A DNA stretch of 64,000 nt, taken from a virus. Shown here piece by piece: positions 1 through 8,466 of the stretch (its first letter is position 1; every line of letters begins with the position of its first letter). Location of the stretch: positions 186,001-250,000 of IMG/VR virus record IMGVR_UViG_3300032093_000002; one strand, written 5' to 3'. Position numbers and translations under genes: made by a program. The notes below the pieces were generated by a model. It worked only from the letters and a program-made list of their open reading frames with translations, ran no database searches and had not been told where the DNA came from.

Positions 1-196
1 TTTTTTTTAAATTTTGAAATTTTTCAGGAATGAAATTTGAAAATGAATGCTCATAATACTTAAAATCCAAGTATTCCTCTTTGTCTTTTTGAGAATATCT
101 GAAAAAATTGTAGTCTTCGAAAATTTTTTTGGTGATTCTAGTTGCACATCTTTCGTGTGCTAACCATACAACCTGATGCTCGGGTGAAATATTCAT
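1..196 (-). CDS. Sulfotransferase-like protein, N-terminal part only
   Basis: Only the first ~65 residues are in the window; the gene runs off the left edge. The start (MNISPEHQVVWLAHERCATR) resembles the N-termini of the sulfotransferase-like proteins at 4774-5406, 36672-37289 and 37292-37876, where a W-x-P-x-KTGS-like segment would contact the PAPS 5'-phosphosulfate. Here the corresponding stretch reads HERCATR, a variant of the nucleotide-binding loop. Its ATG overlaps the stop of the upstream gene as TAATG, which fixes the start and implies translational coupling. Function is inferred from the family resemblance only. Confidence 0.6.
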   Translation of the reverse strand, partial: MNISPEHQVVWLAHERCATRITKKIFEDYNFFRYSQKDKEEYLDFKYYEHSFSNFIPEKFQNLKK

Positions 197-411
197 TATT
201 TTATGAAATTATTCAAATTATTCAAAGTATAAACAGAATCATAAGGGTCGTAACAATAATCCCATAAGGATTTGTTTTTGATGAAAGGGTGTGGTTGACC
301 CTTTGACCATTTTTTTCCTAATTCATAATCATTTCTACACCAAGTTAGTTTTCTATTTGGTGTTTCTACAAAAAATGAACGAATTTTTTGAATTAATCTG
401 AAAAAAGACAT
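196..411 (-). CDS. Hypothetical protein, 71 aa
   Basis: Start chosen at MSFFRLIQKIRSF because an earlier in-frame ATG would overlap the neighbouring gene. The protein is basic at the N-terminus and Trp/Tyr rich at the C-terminus (LWDYCYDPYDSVYTL). No family recognised. It lies in a minus-strand run and is coupled by TAATG to the partial sulfotransferase-like gene downstream, so it may belong to the same modification unit. Confidence 0.55.
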   Translation of the reverse strand: MSFFRLIQKIRSFFVETPNRKLTWCRNDYELGKKWSKGQPHPFIKNKSLWDYCYDPYDSVYTLNNLNNFIK

Positions 412-421
412 GTAAAACGAA

Positions 422-613
422 TTATCTATATAAGTTTTTTGTATTATTAAATATTTTTTTTGCCTCAACCTCCAATAATCTTATTTTTTGTTCGTCTGAA
501 GGGGAAACCTCAAAGTTTTGAGCTTTGATTTGTCTAATCTGTTCTTGAATTCTTTCATATTGAAACAAATATTGGTTATAAAGTTGAGCTTTTTGGTCGT
601 TACTTAAATTCAT
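422..613 (-). CDS. Small coiled-coil protein, 63 aa
   Basis: The sequence (YERIQEQIRQIKAQ, then DEQKIRLLEVEAKKIF) is charged, helical and heptad-like, so a short coiled coil is likely. No family recognised. It sits 10 nt upstream of the next gene in the same direction. A role as a small structural or adaptor protein is a guess. Confidence 0.6.
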   Translation of the reverse strand: MNLSNDQKAQLYNQYLFQYERIQEQIRQIKAQNFEVSPSDEQKIRLLEVEAKKIFNNTKNLYR

Positions 614-657
614 AGTTCATTTTTTTTTAAAGGTAGTTTTTTTTCACTCTAAGTAAA

Positions 658-942
658 TTAACTACTGGTTTTTGTTTCATCGTATACCTGGTTGACCTTA
701 TCCAATATTTTGAAAAAATTGTTTTTTGTTGAAGACTTGGTCTTTTTTCCACCTTTGAACAAGGAATTGAGTTCTTTGAGTTTATCTATTGAATCCTCAA
801 TTGAATCTTCAACACTCGAGTTACCGTTGTCAGTATTGTAATTTACTGGTTGAACATATATGTCTAAATCCATAGCAGCACTGTTGGAACCAGTCTCAAA
901 TAAACGGTTGTATTGTTCTTTGGTGATGAGTATTTTTTTCAT
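658..942 (-). CDS. Leader-A tagged hypothetical protein, 94 aa
   Basis: ATG at 942 is preferred over the upstream TTG. The N-terminus MKKILITKEQYNRLFE matches leader A, and L-F-E followed by TG would be the predicted prohead-protease cut. The body is acidic and Ser-rich (SSVEDSIEDSIDKLKEL), then a Lys-rich patch GGKKTKSSTKNN. It looks like a small internal or scaffold-like protein. Its body has no recognised homologue. Confidence 0.7.
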   Translation of the reverse strand: MKKILITKEQYNRLFETGSNSAAMDLDIYVQPVNYNTDNGNSSVEDSIEDSIDKLKELNSLFKGGKKTKSSTKNNFFKILDKVNQVYDETKTSS

Positions 943-947
943 CAATA

Positions 948-1313
948 TTAGATGACTCTCAATATTGTGTTAATTACAGTATCTGAATTTAATTCAGACC
1001 AATCAAGAAGTTTTTCTTCTCCGTCCGATGAGACAACGATATGATTAGCATAATCAATATCCCCATATAGTTCAACTCCTGTAACATTTGCTAAATTCAA
1101 ATAAACACCGTCATTAGCTCTGAAGATTACTTTGAAGTCTCCTACAAGGTTTGAGCATTCAACATCTGAAAAAACGTTGAATGATTTGTCTGTTGACACA
1201 TTCAGAATTTCGAGAGTGATGTCTTCAGTTTCACCTGAAGGATTATGGATGAAGTCCTCACCAACTTGCTTGATGAATTTATCTGATTCGTTTCTTGAAA
1301 AAATTGTTGCCAT
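948..1313 (-). CDS. Hypothetical protein, 121 aa
   Basis: An acidic beta-rich protein with no signal peptide or membrane segment; N-terminus MATIFSRNESDKFIKQVGED. A TATTTAT box lies 17 nt before the ATG. It is followed after 5 nt by the leader-A gene at 658-942, with which it may be co-transcribed. No family recognised; alternating hydrophobic residues suggest a beta-sandwich structural protein. Confidence 0.7.
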   Translation of the reverse strand: MATIFSRNESDKFIKQVGEDFIHNPSGETEDITLEILNVSTDKSFNVFSDVECSNLVGDFKVIFRANDGVYLNLANVTGVELYGDIDYANHIVVSSDGEEKLLDWSELNSDTVINTILRVI

Positions 1314-1330
1314 TTTAAAATGTTTTCTTT

Positions 1331-1337
1331 ATAAATA
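1331..1337 (-). promoter_or_regulatory. TATTTAT box of 948-1313
   Basis: 17 nt before the ATG. AT-rich surroundings. Confidence 0.45.
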
Positions 1338-1550
1338 TCATTGTTTTACTTTGGAGTTATTATCCTTGGACTTAGAGTCCATCCATTCGAACCAAAAAGC
1401 CATAAAAACTATGAAATTTAATCCAAATGACATGAATATTTCTATCAAATCATCATATACGTTCATAGTCAAATGAACATGACCTACCATCCAAAAAGGA
1501 ATGGATAGTTTGGATGCAACATATTTTATGAAAAATCTCAGAAAAGCCAT
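1338..1550 (-). CDS. Small membrane protein, 70 aa
   Basis: One or two hydrophobic segments (roughly residues 14-30 and 38-56, including FGLNFIVFMAFWFEW) followed by a charged C-terminal tail SKSKDNNSKVKQ. It lies just upstream of 948-1313 on the same strand and is divergent from the 1587 plus-strand gene. Holin or envelope roles are possible but nothing specific supports either. Confidence 0.55.
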   Translation of the reverse strand: MAFLRFFIKYVASKLSIPFWMVGHVHLTMNVYDDLIEIFMSFGLNFIVFMAFWFEWMDSKSKDNNSKVKQ

Positions 1551-1565
1551 TAATAATAACTATTG

Positions 1566-1572
1566 TATTTAT
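1566..1572 (+). promoter_or_regulatory. TATTTAT box of 1587-2657
   Basis: 14 nt before the ATG; one of few on the plus strand, showing the motif follows gene direction. Confidence 0.6.
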
Positions 1573-1586
1573 TATATAGAATAATC

Positions 1587-2657
1587 ATGCAAAGAACAGA
1601 AATAAAGAAGGTTTTAAGGGAAGCACTCGGGGTTCCTCACAACATTGTTGAGGTGAGTAAAAATGCCTACCAAAGAATCTTGAATTGGGTTAAGAGATTA
1701 GATTCAAAAGATTTTGAATATGGTCAAGGTGTCTCAATGAATTTCAGAGTTGATTATCAAATTGCAGACTTCAGGTTTACAACACTAAAAGTGAAACTCG
1801 GGGTTGATGAGCACCCAAAAATCAAAACACCCGAAATAATGTCTATGGCAATCCGTAGTCAATCAAGAAAAACCGAGGATATGAGACTTGAACCAATCAA
1901 GAATAAAACCGTGGATTTAGTAATCGTGATGTTGGTTCCGACTGATTTCAATTACGAAGAATTACCAGTATATTTTGAAAAAAATAAAAACGAGATTATT
2001 GAAAATCTTTCACACGAGTTCAAACATGCCTACGACCACTTCAAAAAACTTTATGACAACCCCATTCAGAGGGCAGAATATCAATCATCTATAAATTTAG
2101 GTTTCAATTTTGAACCCTTAGATATTTTTGTTCATGATATATATTTTTCCTCCGCAAATGAAAATTTGGTCAGACCTAGTGAAATATCTGCAGCAATACA
2201 AACAGGTCAAATTTCGCAGAAAGACTTCTTAGAGTTTTTGAGAAGTAATGATACCTACAAGAATTTGAAAAGAATTAAAGACTTTAATATTCAGGACTTT
2301 GAAAATAGAATACTGAAAGATGAGAAAGGTCTGAACAAATTACTAAGGAAAGTTGGTGAAAAACCCAAGTTGATGACACCTGAGGAAAAGTTAGAAAGTA
2401 TATACAAACTTCTTTATTCTGTAATTTCCCAAAAGAAAATAATAAGTTTTGCAGAAATGATTAAGACTAATTTTTTAGAGGAACTTTTGGGTTTTCAAGA
2501 TGAAAAAAAGAAAGTTTTTGATAAGTTTGTATCGAGAGTTTCGAGATTCGAAAATCCCAAAGACTTTGTAAAGTATTATGAGAAATTCTTCAATTATATT
2601 GGAGACAAAATGATTCGTAAAATATCCAAACTTTACGCCATCACTCAGAAAAAATAA
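1587..2657 (+). CDS. Leader-F tagged zincin-like protein, 356 aa
   Basis: Start at the ATG 14 nt after a plus-strand TATTTAT box; this gives the leader MQRTEIKKVLREAL, with L-R-E before A as the predicted cleavage site. Residues 143-147 read HEFKH, an HExxH zinc-binding motif preceded by a helix, typical of zincin metallopeptidases; the third ligand is not assignable by eye. The C-terminal 150 residues are Lys/Phe rich and helical. It is isolated in a minus-strand region and overlaps the end of the convergent gene by 17 nt. Function as a peptidase is inferred only from the motif. Confidence 0.75.
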   Translation: MQRTEIKKVLREALGVPHNIVEVSKNAYQRILNWVKRLDSKDFEYGQGVSMNFRVDYQIADFRFTTLKVKLGVDEHPKIKTPEIMSMAIRSQSRKTEDMRLEPIKNKTVDLVIVMLVPTDFNYEELPVYFEKNKNEIIENLSHEFKHAYDHFKKLYDNPIQRAEYQSSINLGFNFEPLDIFVHDIYFSSANENLVRPSEISAAIQTGQISQKDFLEFLRSNDTYKNLKRIKDFNIQDFENRILKDEKGLNKLLRKVGEKPKLMTPEEKLESIYKLLYSVISQKKIISFAEMIKTNFLEELLGFQDEKKKVFDKFVSRVSRFENPKDFVKYYEKFFNYIGDKMIRKISKLYAITQKK

Positions 2658-3099
2658 AATTTTCGACAACGACAAATTTATTATTTTTCTGAAGGTTTAA
2701 GAACCTTTTTACGACATCATAACTGAAACCGAATCTATTACCCAAATTCCAAGTTCCCTTTTTTTTCTCGTTGGATTCGAGAATAATTTCAACAATATAA
2801 GAAAGGTTTGAGGTTCTTCTCATTGAACTGTGAATTCTGATACCGAATTTTATTTCAAACCATTCCTTCAATATTTTCGATAGAATTTTCATGTCGATAG
2901 AAAAAAGGTTAGAATATAACGTAAAAAATTTTTGATTGAATTCTAAAGAACCCGCCGAGGTAACATTGAAAAACCAATCCTGATTATCGGGGTCAACAAT
3001 CCATAAATTCATTCCATTCGGAACTACTACTTTATTACCTAAGTCTTGTTCAAGTTTTTTGAGAATTATTCTCTTAAGTTTAACGTTGACATCCGACAT
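2641..3099 (-). CDS. Hypothetical protein, 152 aa
   Basis: ATG at 3099 preferred to the upstream TTG. N-terminus MSDVNVKLKRIILKKLEQDLG is amphipathic. A segment ILKEWFEIKFGIRI resembles the (I/V)xxWFxxxF motif shared by a family of small tagged proteins in this window (8879, 9211, 50693, 51003), so it may be a distant, untagged relative. Convergent with the zincin-like gene, overlapping its 3' end. Confidence 0.7.
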   Translation of the reverse strand: MSDVNVKLKRIILKKLEQDLGNKVVVPNGMNLWIVDPDNQDWFFNVTSAGSLEFNQKFFTLYSNLFSIDMKILSKILKEWFEIKFGIRIHSSMRRTSNLSYIVEIILESNEKKKGTWNLGNRFGFSYDVVKRFLNLQKNNKFVVVENFIFSE

Positions 3100-3127
3100 C
3101 AAATTAAATGTAATAAATTTTTGTAGA

Positions 3128-3844
3128 TTAAGTCAAATCAGTTGAAATCTTTTTACTCAATGTTGCATAAATCGGGGATGCAATATTTTTTACTTGATTT
3201 GCAATCTGCCCAACTAACGCCTCATATTTACCACCTGTAGCGTATCTAAGACCCCTCTTGTTTACAAAATTTTTAATCAAATCAGCACCTGAGGTTGTAT
3301 CTGTCAAATAACTTCTTGCAATCAAATCAAAATATGCTTGAATTCCTGATTGAACTGTGTTATGAAAAATGTTTTTACCGCTATTAACGTTCCCTACATT
3401 GAATGGATTTTTTGTTCGGATTGGTCTTGAGGATGGATTTTTATCGAACCCTCCTTCTGCCGCTAATTGAGAAAGTGCCAATTCCACGGGAACGTATCTT
3501 CCGTATTTGGTTTGAGCATTTTTTGCTCCGTCGGCTAACATTGAACCTGTTATTCCCAAAAGGTTGTGTTTCCTTGTTGAAATAAATTTATCTGCAATAC
3601 TTTTATAAGTTTCATATTCTGCAGGATTATTTAAATTCATCACAGGGAATTCACCTGTAGGCACGTTCAAATTTGTTTTGGTGTCTATATTTGATGAAGG
3701 GGAAGATGACGTATCAGTTTGATTTGGTTTTGTTGTCGAGAGAAACGTATCTAAAATCCCTTTACTGTCTTTTGAACCTATCAATGATTTAAGAATCAAG
3801 TCTGTAAGGTCTTGCTCCGATATTAAAAATTTCTTTTTTCCCAT
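3128..3844 (-). CDS. Leader-A tagged glucosaminidase-like lytic protein, 238 aa
   Basis: N-terminus MGKKKFLISEQDLTDLILKS is a leader-A variant. A Ser/Thr/Asn-rich linker (about residues 35-65) is followed by a domain with VELALSQLAAEGGFD and then NPFNVGNV, the pattern of FlgJ/Bax-type endo-beta-N-acetylglucosaminidases (catalytic Glu in the A-A-E-G segment, then the N-x-F-x-x-G core). It would cleave peptidoglycan glycan strands. TATTTAT box 4 nt before the ATG. Family assignment is by motif; the enzyme could instead be a lysozyme-fold relative. Confidence 0.7.
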   Translation of the reverse strand: MGKKKFLISEQDLTDLILKSLIGSKDSKGILDTFLSTTKPNQTDTSSSPSSNIDTKTNLNVPTGEFPVMNLNNPAEYETYKSIADKFISTRKHNLLGITGSMLADGAKNAQTKYGRYVPVELALSQLAAEGGFDKNPSSRPIRTKNPFNVGNVNSGKNIFHNTVQSGIQAYFDLIARSYLTDTTSGADLIKNFVNKRGLRYATGGKYEALVGQIANQVKNIASPIYATLSKKISTDLT

Positions 3845-3848
3845 GTTT

Positions 3849-3855
3849 ATAAATA
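3849..3855 (-). promoter_or_regulatory. TATTTAT box of 3128-3844
   Basis: 4 nt before the ATG, directly after the terminator of the upstream gene. Confidence 0.6.
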
Positions 3856-3859
3856 TAAT

Positions 3860-3884
3860 AAAAAACCCTCTTTTCAGAGGGTAA
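3860..3884 (-). terminator. Intrinsic terminator after 3888-4298
   Basis: ACCCTCT..AGAGGGT with T-run. Confidence 0.75.
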
Positions 3885-3887
3885 TTT

Positions 3888-4298
3888 TTAATCGATTACT
3901 TCAGTTAGAAAATATCTTAGATTATATCCCTCTGAGACATTTATAATTGAAATGACAGCGGTTTTCGTTTCCTTGTGGACTAAAACATCTACCTTAACCA
4001 TTTGGTCTTCTCTCAAATCTTTTGCAGTGTATCTGTATCCCGAAAGACTTTTAGTATTCATCTCTTCCTTGGTGTTTTCATATACTTTGAAAATCGAAGG
4101 TTTTTTTGCTTGAAAAGAAATAAATTGGGGTTCCACAACAACTGTTATACTTACATCTGAATTTTTGGAATATAAGACCCATTCCTTATTTGTATTATCA
4201 TATGTATACATCTCGGTGAGAGTTGCTTTGTAATAGGTTTGTGCAGTCAAAATGAAGGTAGACAAAACCAAAATTAGTGTTATGAAAAATTTTCTCAT
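3888..4298 (-). CDS. Exported protein of unknown function, 136 aa
   Basis: A clear signal peptide (Arg-Lys, hydrophobic core of about 14 residues, then FILTAQ) with the cut expected before Q, a style common in Bacteroidota. The mature part is beta-rich (YKATLTEMYTYDN). Not tagged with any phage leader, so it is probably made in the infected cell and exported. It precedes a strong terminator and follows the cyclophilin gene by 2 nt, suggesting co-transcription. Confidence 0.8.
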   Translation of the reverse strand: MRKFFITLILVLSTFILTAQTYYKATLTEMYTYDNTNKEWVLYSKNSDVSITVVVEPQFISFQAKKPSIFKVYENTKEEMNTKSLSGYRYTAKDLREDQMVKVDVLVHKETKTAVISIINVSEGYNLRYFLTEVID

Positions 4299-4300
4299 TA

Positions 4301-4732
4301 TTAGATTATTGAAATTGAATTTATTTTGTCTCCTGGTTGGATTTGGTCGACAATATCGAGTCCCTCAACAACTTTTCCGAAACAAGTGTGGTTTCTATCA
4401 AGATGTTGGGTATTTTGTCTATTATGACATATGAAGAATTGAGAACCTCCTGTGTTTCTACCTGCATGTGCCATAGATAAAACACCTTTGTCATGAAATT
4501 GATTTGGAGCCGAGACTTCACAGTGGATTGAATATCCAGGTCCACCAGTTCCATCCCCTTTCGGACATCCTCCTTGGATAACAAATCCTGGAATAACTCT
4601 ATGAAAATTTAGACCATCATAAAACTTCTTTTCGATTAAATCTATAAAGTTTTTTACGGTAATTGGTGTTGCGTCATCATACAATCTGGCAACCATGTCC
4701 CCTTTTTGGGTTGAAATTTTTACTTTTGTCAT
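4301..4732 (-). CDS. Cyclophilin-type peptidyl-prolyl cis-trans isomerase, 143 aa
   Basis: Contains the cyclophilin core in order: TVKNFIDLIEKKFYDGLNFHRVIPGF split by short gaps, then GGCPKGDGTGG, GVLSMAHAGRNTGGSQFFI and HLDRNHTCFGKVVEG. The catalytic Arg (FHRVIP) and the FFI segment are present. Length matches minimal single-domain bacterial PpiB. No signal peptide, so it acts in the cytoplasm. Cyclophilins are unusual in phages; acquisition from a host is likely. Confidence 0.93.
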   Translation of the reverse strand: MTKVKISTQKGDMVARLYDDATPITVKNFIDLIEKKFYDGLNFHRVIPGFVIQGGCPKGDGTGGPGYSIHCEVSAPNQFHDKGVLSMAHAGRNTGGSQFFICHNRQNTQHLDRNHTCFGKVVEGLDIVDQIQPGDKINSISII

Positions 4733-4773
4733 AATATATAAAATTTAAAAAATTGTTTGGAGATTGACAAGTT

Positions 4774-5406
4774 TTACTTCAAAATAGGTTTATAATCTAA
4801 CTCATCAAAGTATTTTTGAAACCTCTGATAAACATCACTAACCATATCCGTTGTAAAAAAATCTTCAATGTTATAATTTTCAATTTTGGTTGGATTTTTC
4901 TTTTTTCTACAAAGCTCTTCTAAAAATCCTGATTTAGCAAATTTACTTTCGGATATAAACGAAATCTTCATGTAGTCGGAAAACAAGTGTTCGAGCCTTA
5001 TAAAGTAATCAGGTTTTCTCTCTGTAAAATCCATTCCCGAAAACCATAAACTTTCTGTATCGTCGATGTTCGTGATATAAAATTTATAAAACTCACTTTT
5101 TGTAATCAATTTTTCTCTTTGTCTATAGGTGTAAAGAAAAGATGAAAAAATTCGATTTAAGGGATTACGAGCAGTACAAATCAATTTATAATTCTGATGA
5201 TTTTCAAAAAGATTTAAATTGTGGTGATGAACAGGAAATTCTGAATAATCGTGATTTATTTTCCTATCGTAATTTGATAAATAAGATACAAAATTCAAAC
5301 AGGAAAAAATTACATTTGCATGGACTGAGCCTGTTTTTGCTGGAGACCAAAAGAAATATCCATGTTCTTCAGAAATGTTAATCCAATATTTTTTATCGTT
5401 TAGCAA
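4774..5406 (-). CDS. Sulfotransferase-like protein, 210 aa
   Basis: N-terminal YFFWSPAKTGSVHANVIF has the P-x-KTGS loop that binds the 5'-phosphosulfate of PAPS in sulfotransferases, and CTARNPLNRIFSSFLYTYR matches the 3'-phosphate-binding segment (R-x-P..R..S). The C-terminal half has YFIRLEHLFSDYMKI, shared with the genes at 36672 and 37292. It would add sulfate to a carbohydrate or similar acceptor. Acceptor unknown; the enzyme assignment is by these two motifs. Confidence 0.75.
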   Translation of the reverse strand: MLNDKKYWINISEEHGYFFWSPAKTGSVHANVIFSCLNFVSYLSNYDRKINHDYSEFPVHHHNLNLFENHQNYKLICTARNPLNRIFSSFLYTYRQREKLITKSEFYKFYITNIDDTESLWFSGMDFTERKPDYFIRLEHLFSDYMKISFISESKFAKSGFLEELCRKKKNPTKIENYNIEDFFTTDMVSDVYQRFQKYFDELDYKPILK

Positions 5407-5411
5407 TTGAT

Positions 5412-5756
5412 TTACTTTGGGAAAATATAGGCTCTTTTTTTCAAAATTGAAATATCTGGTTTATTAAATTCATGATTACTTTCCCATTCGAGAATGAACA
5501 ATTGATTCATAAAAAAATCAAATTTCACTTTATCAATTGATAGATATTGCAATGCATTGAATAAATCTTCACTCACACAATTATTGAATTCTCTTATTAA
5601 AACTGTGGACATTTTGTTTGAAAGGAATATGTCTTTACGAGTGGAGAGCAATTGAATTTTTCCCAAGACATTACCGTCTGTGGATAGAGAGATAATTGTA
5701 GGTCCTATTGTAATTGGACCAATTGAAAAAAACTTTTCAAAATTTTGTCCTATCAT
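5412..5756 (-). CDS. Hypothetical protein, 114 aa
   Basis: A soluble mixed alpha/beta protein with an unusual repeat-like start (SIGPITIGPTIISL). It ends 5 nt before the sulfotransferase-like gene begins and probably shares its transcript. No family, signal peptide or leader recognised. Confidence 0.65.
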   Translation of the reverse strand: MIGQNFEKFFSIGPITIGPTIISLSTDGNVLGKIQLLSTRKDIFLSNKMSTVLIREFNNCVSEDLFNALQYLSIDKVKFDFFMNQLFILEWESNHEFNKPDISILKKRAYIFPK

Positions 5757-5778
5757 ACAATAAAAATAAAAAATAAAT

Positions 5779-6774
5779 TTATTTTTTCAAATGATTAAAT
5801 TCGTATTCTATAAGGGAAGATTGAGGTAACTCCTTATTATATGTATACCTTGGACCTATGAAAGACCTTAACTGACCATTCAATTTTGTTTTTACGACTT
5901 TCTCCACATCTTGAATTGTTACATCTCCCATTTCCCCTTTAAGATAATTTTTTGTGGTCTTCTGACCTTTTCCACCAACCAAATCCAATACATCGTATAT
6001 GTCAACAATTACTTTTAACTTATCGGATGAATCATCAATTGAATTGATTTTGAATTTTGCGATAAAAGGGGTATTTTGCATTTCTTCATCCCACGCCCAC
6101 GAATATTGTTTGGCTGAGGACATTCTTTTATTCTGAAATTCTGATTCCTTAGATTTGAGTGATTTTTTTTTGTTTCGAATAATATCATCATGGGTCCCAT
6201 CTCTTTGCAACGTTTTCATTTCTTCTTTTGTAAGTAAAAAAACTTTTCCATCCAAATTTTCATTCCATGCAACTGGATTCGAATTACTCATTTGTCTACC
6301 TGTTGAAGACGAATAATGTTCAGCAACCTCATACCATCTATCATTTTTGTAAATATAAATCGGATACCACCCATATGATTTTACAATATAATAAGGAGTT
6401 CTGTTGTCATCGAAAGACCAAAAACCCTCAAGATTCGTACCTTTGAAGGGGAGTTGGGCTATGGTATATGAATTGGCTTTTGTGTTTGAAGTCCACTTTC
6501 CTTTCATTTTTCTTGGGTCAACAAAATTTTCTTTCGTAAGATTTTTATAATCGCCGTCTTTTCTGTAATTAAGAAGATAAAGTTCGAGGAGGTATAATTC
6601 ATGTCCTTCCGGTAGACCCATGTATTGAGAAACATTTTTGATTACATCCAAAAGTTTAGCACGTGTCTTGTGTTTTTTCTTTTCCTCGTTGAGAAACTTA
6701 AATAATTTTATAACTTTTGGTTCGAGAACTTTATCAAATTGTTCAAAAAGTCTATTTGAAATTTTATACTTCAT
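5779..6774 (-). CDS. Leader-A tagged hypothetical protein, 331 aa
   Basis: N-terminus MKYKISNRLFEQFDKVLE followed by P is a leader-A variant with L-E/V-L-E as possible cleavage residues. TATTTAT box 5 nt before the ATG. The middle has a Trp/Tyr-rich segment (YGWYPIYIYKNDRWYEVAEH) that looks like a beta structure, followed by a Lys-rich helical region. No enzyme motif seen. Possibly a cargo or internal virion protein. Confidence 0.75.
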   Translation of the reverse strand: MKYKISNRLFEQFDKVLEPKVIKLFKFLNEEKKKHKTRAKLLDVIKNVSQYMGLPEGHELYLLELYLLNYRKDGDYKNLTKENFVDPRKMKGKWTSNTKANSYTIAQLPFKGTNLEGFWSFDDNRTPYYIVKSYGWYPIYIYKNDRWYEVAEHYSSSTGRQMSNSNPVAWNENLDGKVFLLTKEEMKTLQRDGTHDDIIRNKKKSLKSKESEFQNKRMSSAKQYSWAWDEEMQNTPFIAKFKINSIDDSSDKLKVIVDIYDVLDLVGGKGQKTTKNYLKGEMGDVTIQDVEKVVKTKLNGQLRSFIGPRYTYNKELPQSSLIEYEFNHLKK

Positions 6775-6779
6775 AGAAT

Positions 6780-6786
6780 ATAAATA
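6780..6786 (-). promoter_or_regulatory. TATTTAT box of 5779-6774
   Basis: 5 nt before the ATG. Confidence 0.6.
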
Positions 6787-6838
6787 CCATAATCCCCCAC
6801 AAATAAATTATGGTTAAATAACCGAAAGGGGTTTAAGA

Positions 6839-7291
6839 TTAATTCGGAAACTTACAGTTGAATGTTTCACCAACCTTAATTGCCAATTCTTTAGAATATA
6901 GCTTAGTTTTTTCGTAATCGAAGGAAGAATCTTTTTTTAAAATTCTATTACAATCGGTATAAACTTTGAAAGAACCCAAATCAAGTTCAATGAGTTTGTT
7001 TGTAGTTTGAACGGCACTTCTTACCGGATAATTACCTGCGAATTTTTTTTCATCTGTATCATAAAAAAATTTAATATTAACAGGTTCTAATTTAGGTTGT
7101 GACGGTGAGGATGTGGTGGATTGAGTTGCCGTAGTTGCAGATGAACCACCCAACTTTATTTGTTGACCATATTCATATCTTGGGCTAGTTGTGGATTGTG
7201 TTGTTGATTTGATTTGGTCACCATATGTTGTGGTTGTTCCTTGTTCGGAAATCAATTTTTTATATTGTGCCTCAGTAATTATGTATTTCAT
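6839..7291 (-). CDS. Leader-A tagged protein with Ser/Thr-rich linker, 150 aa
   Basis: MKYIITEAQYKKLISE followed by Q is a near-perfect leader A with predicted cleavage after I-S-E. Residues ~18-75 are a low-complexity Thr/Ser/Gln linker containing two YGxQIK repeats. A compact C-terminal domain (KFFYDTDEKKFAGNYPV) follows, with Cys at two positions. It lies 4 nt downstream of the gene at 7296 and may be co-transcribed with it. Confidence 0.75.
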   Translation of the reverse strand: MKYIITEAQYKKLISEQGTTTTYGDQIKSTTQSTTSPRYEYGQQIKLGGSSATTATQSTTSSPSQPKLEPVNIKFFYDTDEKKFAGNYPVRSAVQTTNKLIELDLGSFKVYTDCNRILKKDSSFDYEKTKLYSKELAIKVGETFNCKFPN

Positions 7292-7295
7292 ATTT

Positions 7296-8162
7296 TTAGT
7301 ATTCTACTCTAATTTTTTTATAACCTGAATCATTCAACAACTTGGTGACTTGTTGTTTGAAATCACTTTTACTGGCATTCCAAGGTGCTGTTGATTTGAA
7401 CACAATTTTCAAACTACTCATAGTTTCTTTAGGTTCAAACTTCATCGAGTGAACATATTTACCGTAAGGAAGTGAACGAATTTTTGTTTTAATTTCTTTA
7501 TTCAGAACGGTTTTGACCCAAGAATCCAAGTTTTTGTATTCTGTTCCCAATCTATCAATATCTAAATGACCATGGTTTGGATTTCCGAATTCCACACCCA
7601 AAAAACTCTCGGCAAATTTTGTAAACTCTCTCTCGAGGTTGCTAGGATAAACACTTCGAGTCTCTTCACTTTTAACCATTTCAGGAAAATCTAAGACCAC
7701 TTTGAAGTTAACTTTATAAGGAGAATTTTCTATTAATTCGATGTTTGCCCATGGAGGTAGATTCAATTCATCAATGAAATACTTGATGGGTCTTTTGAAT
7801 CTTTCGGTAAATTTTTCATATTTTCTTTTCGATGGTAATTTGTATAAACCCTTTTTTACGATTGATTGAACAATACGAGGTATACTCCATCTACTTATTT
7901 CAAAATTGTCATTGGAAAACATGGGGTCATCACCAATTAGTTCTTGGATAAATTTCTTTCCATATTTTTCTAATAGATATGATATTGGTGCATCTTTTTC
8001 TGAGTCAGGAAGATTTGTGTTTACCCAATTTCTGAACATTATGAAAAGAGCATCATAATAATCTAAATCGTCCACATAATTGAAATCGACGGTATTGTTT
8101 TCTTCCATAATTGAATGAATCAAAGATACAAGTTCTGACTCAGATAACCTTAACTTCTTCAT
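7296..8162 (-). CDS. Leader-A tagged hypothetical protein, 288 aa
   Basis: MKKLRLSESELVSLIHSIMEE is intermediate between leaders A and B, with I-M-E as a candidate cut. TATTTAT box 5 nt upstream. The body is mixed alpha/beta with basic patches and ends in TKLLNDSGYKKIRVEY. The two halves each carry a predicted (V/I)xFKxxxxFPE-like strand, so an internal duplication is possible. No enzymatic motif recognised. Confidence 0.75.
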   Translation of the reverse strand: MKKLRLSESELVSLIHSIMEENNTVDFNYVDDLDYYDALFIMFRNWVNTNLPDSEKDAPISYLLEKYGKKFIQELIGDDPMFSNDNFEISRWSIPRIVQSIVKKGLYKLPSKRKYEKFTERFKRPIKYFIDELNLPPWANIELIENSPYKVNFKVVLDFPEMVKSEETRSVYPSNLEREFTKFAESFLGVEFGNPNHGHLDIDRLGTEYKNLDSWVKTVLNKEIKTKIRSLPYGKYVHSMKFEPKETMSSLKIVFKSTAPWNASKSDFKQQVTKLLNDSGYKKIRVEY

Positions 8163-8167
8163 ATTAA

Positions 8168-8174
8168 ATAAATA
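8168..8174 (-). promoter_or_regulatory. TATTTAT box of 7296-8162
   Basis: 5 nt before the ATG. Confidence 0.6.
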
Positions 8175-8175
8175 C

Positions 8176-8466
8176 TCATAAAATCATCCATCTTATAGAC
8201 CTCGTGAATAATTCAGGAAACCCGAAAGAGGAAATAACCTGTCTTATGTTGTCTTCATGTTTATTTAAAAGTGAATCCATGTCCCCATCATATTGTTTTT
8301 TTACTTTACCTGGAACTCCTAACATAATTGTAACCATACTTGGTCTACCACCCATGGTTAAATGGTCAACTATAAAATCAAAATCTATAATTTCACCATC
8401 TGTGATAGTTTGAATCATTTTTGCGATTTTTTCTCTTTGTTTCAATATGTCATCGAAAGTATTCAC
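8176..8466 (-). CDS. Hypothetical protein, 96 aa, GTG start
   Basis: The start codon is GTG and overlaps the TAG stop of the upstream gene (TAGTG), so translation is coupled. The sequence FDDILKQREKIAKMIQ is helical; a central IDFDFIVDHLTMGG and MVTIMLGVPG are beta-like. It ends 13 nt before the next start. No family recognised. Confidence 0.7.
   Translation of the reverse strand: MNTFDDILKQREKIAKMIQTITDGEIIDFDFIVDHLTMGGRPSMVTIMLGVPGKVKKQYDGDMDSLLNKHEDNIRQVISSFGFPELFTRSIRWMIL

Noticed and set aside
1132-1476. Plus-strand ORF of 114 aa
   Set aside because: Antisense to two minus genes, codon use and hydrophobic composition look random.
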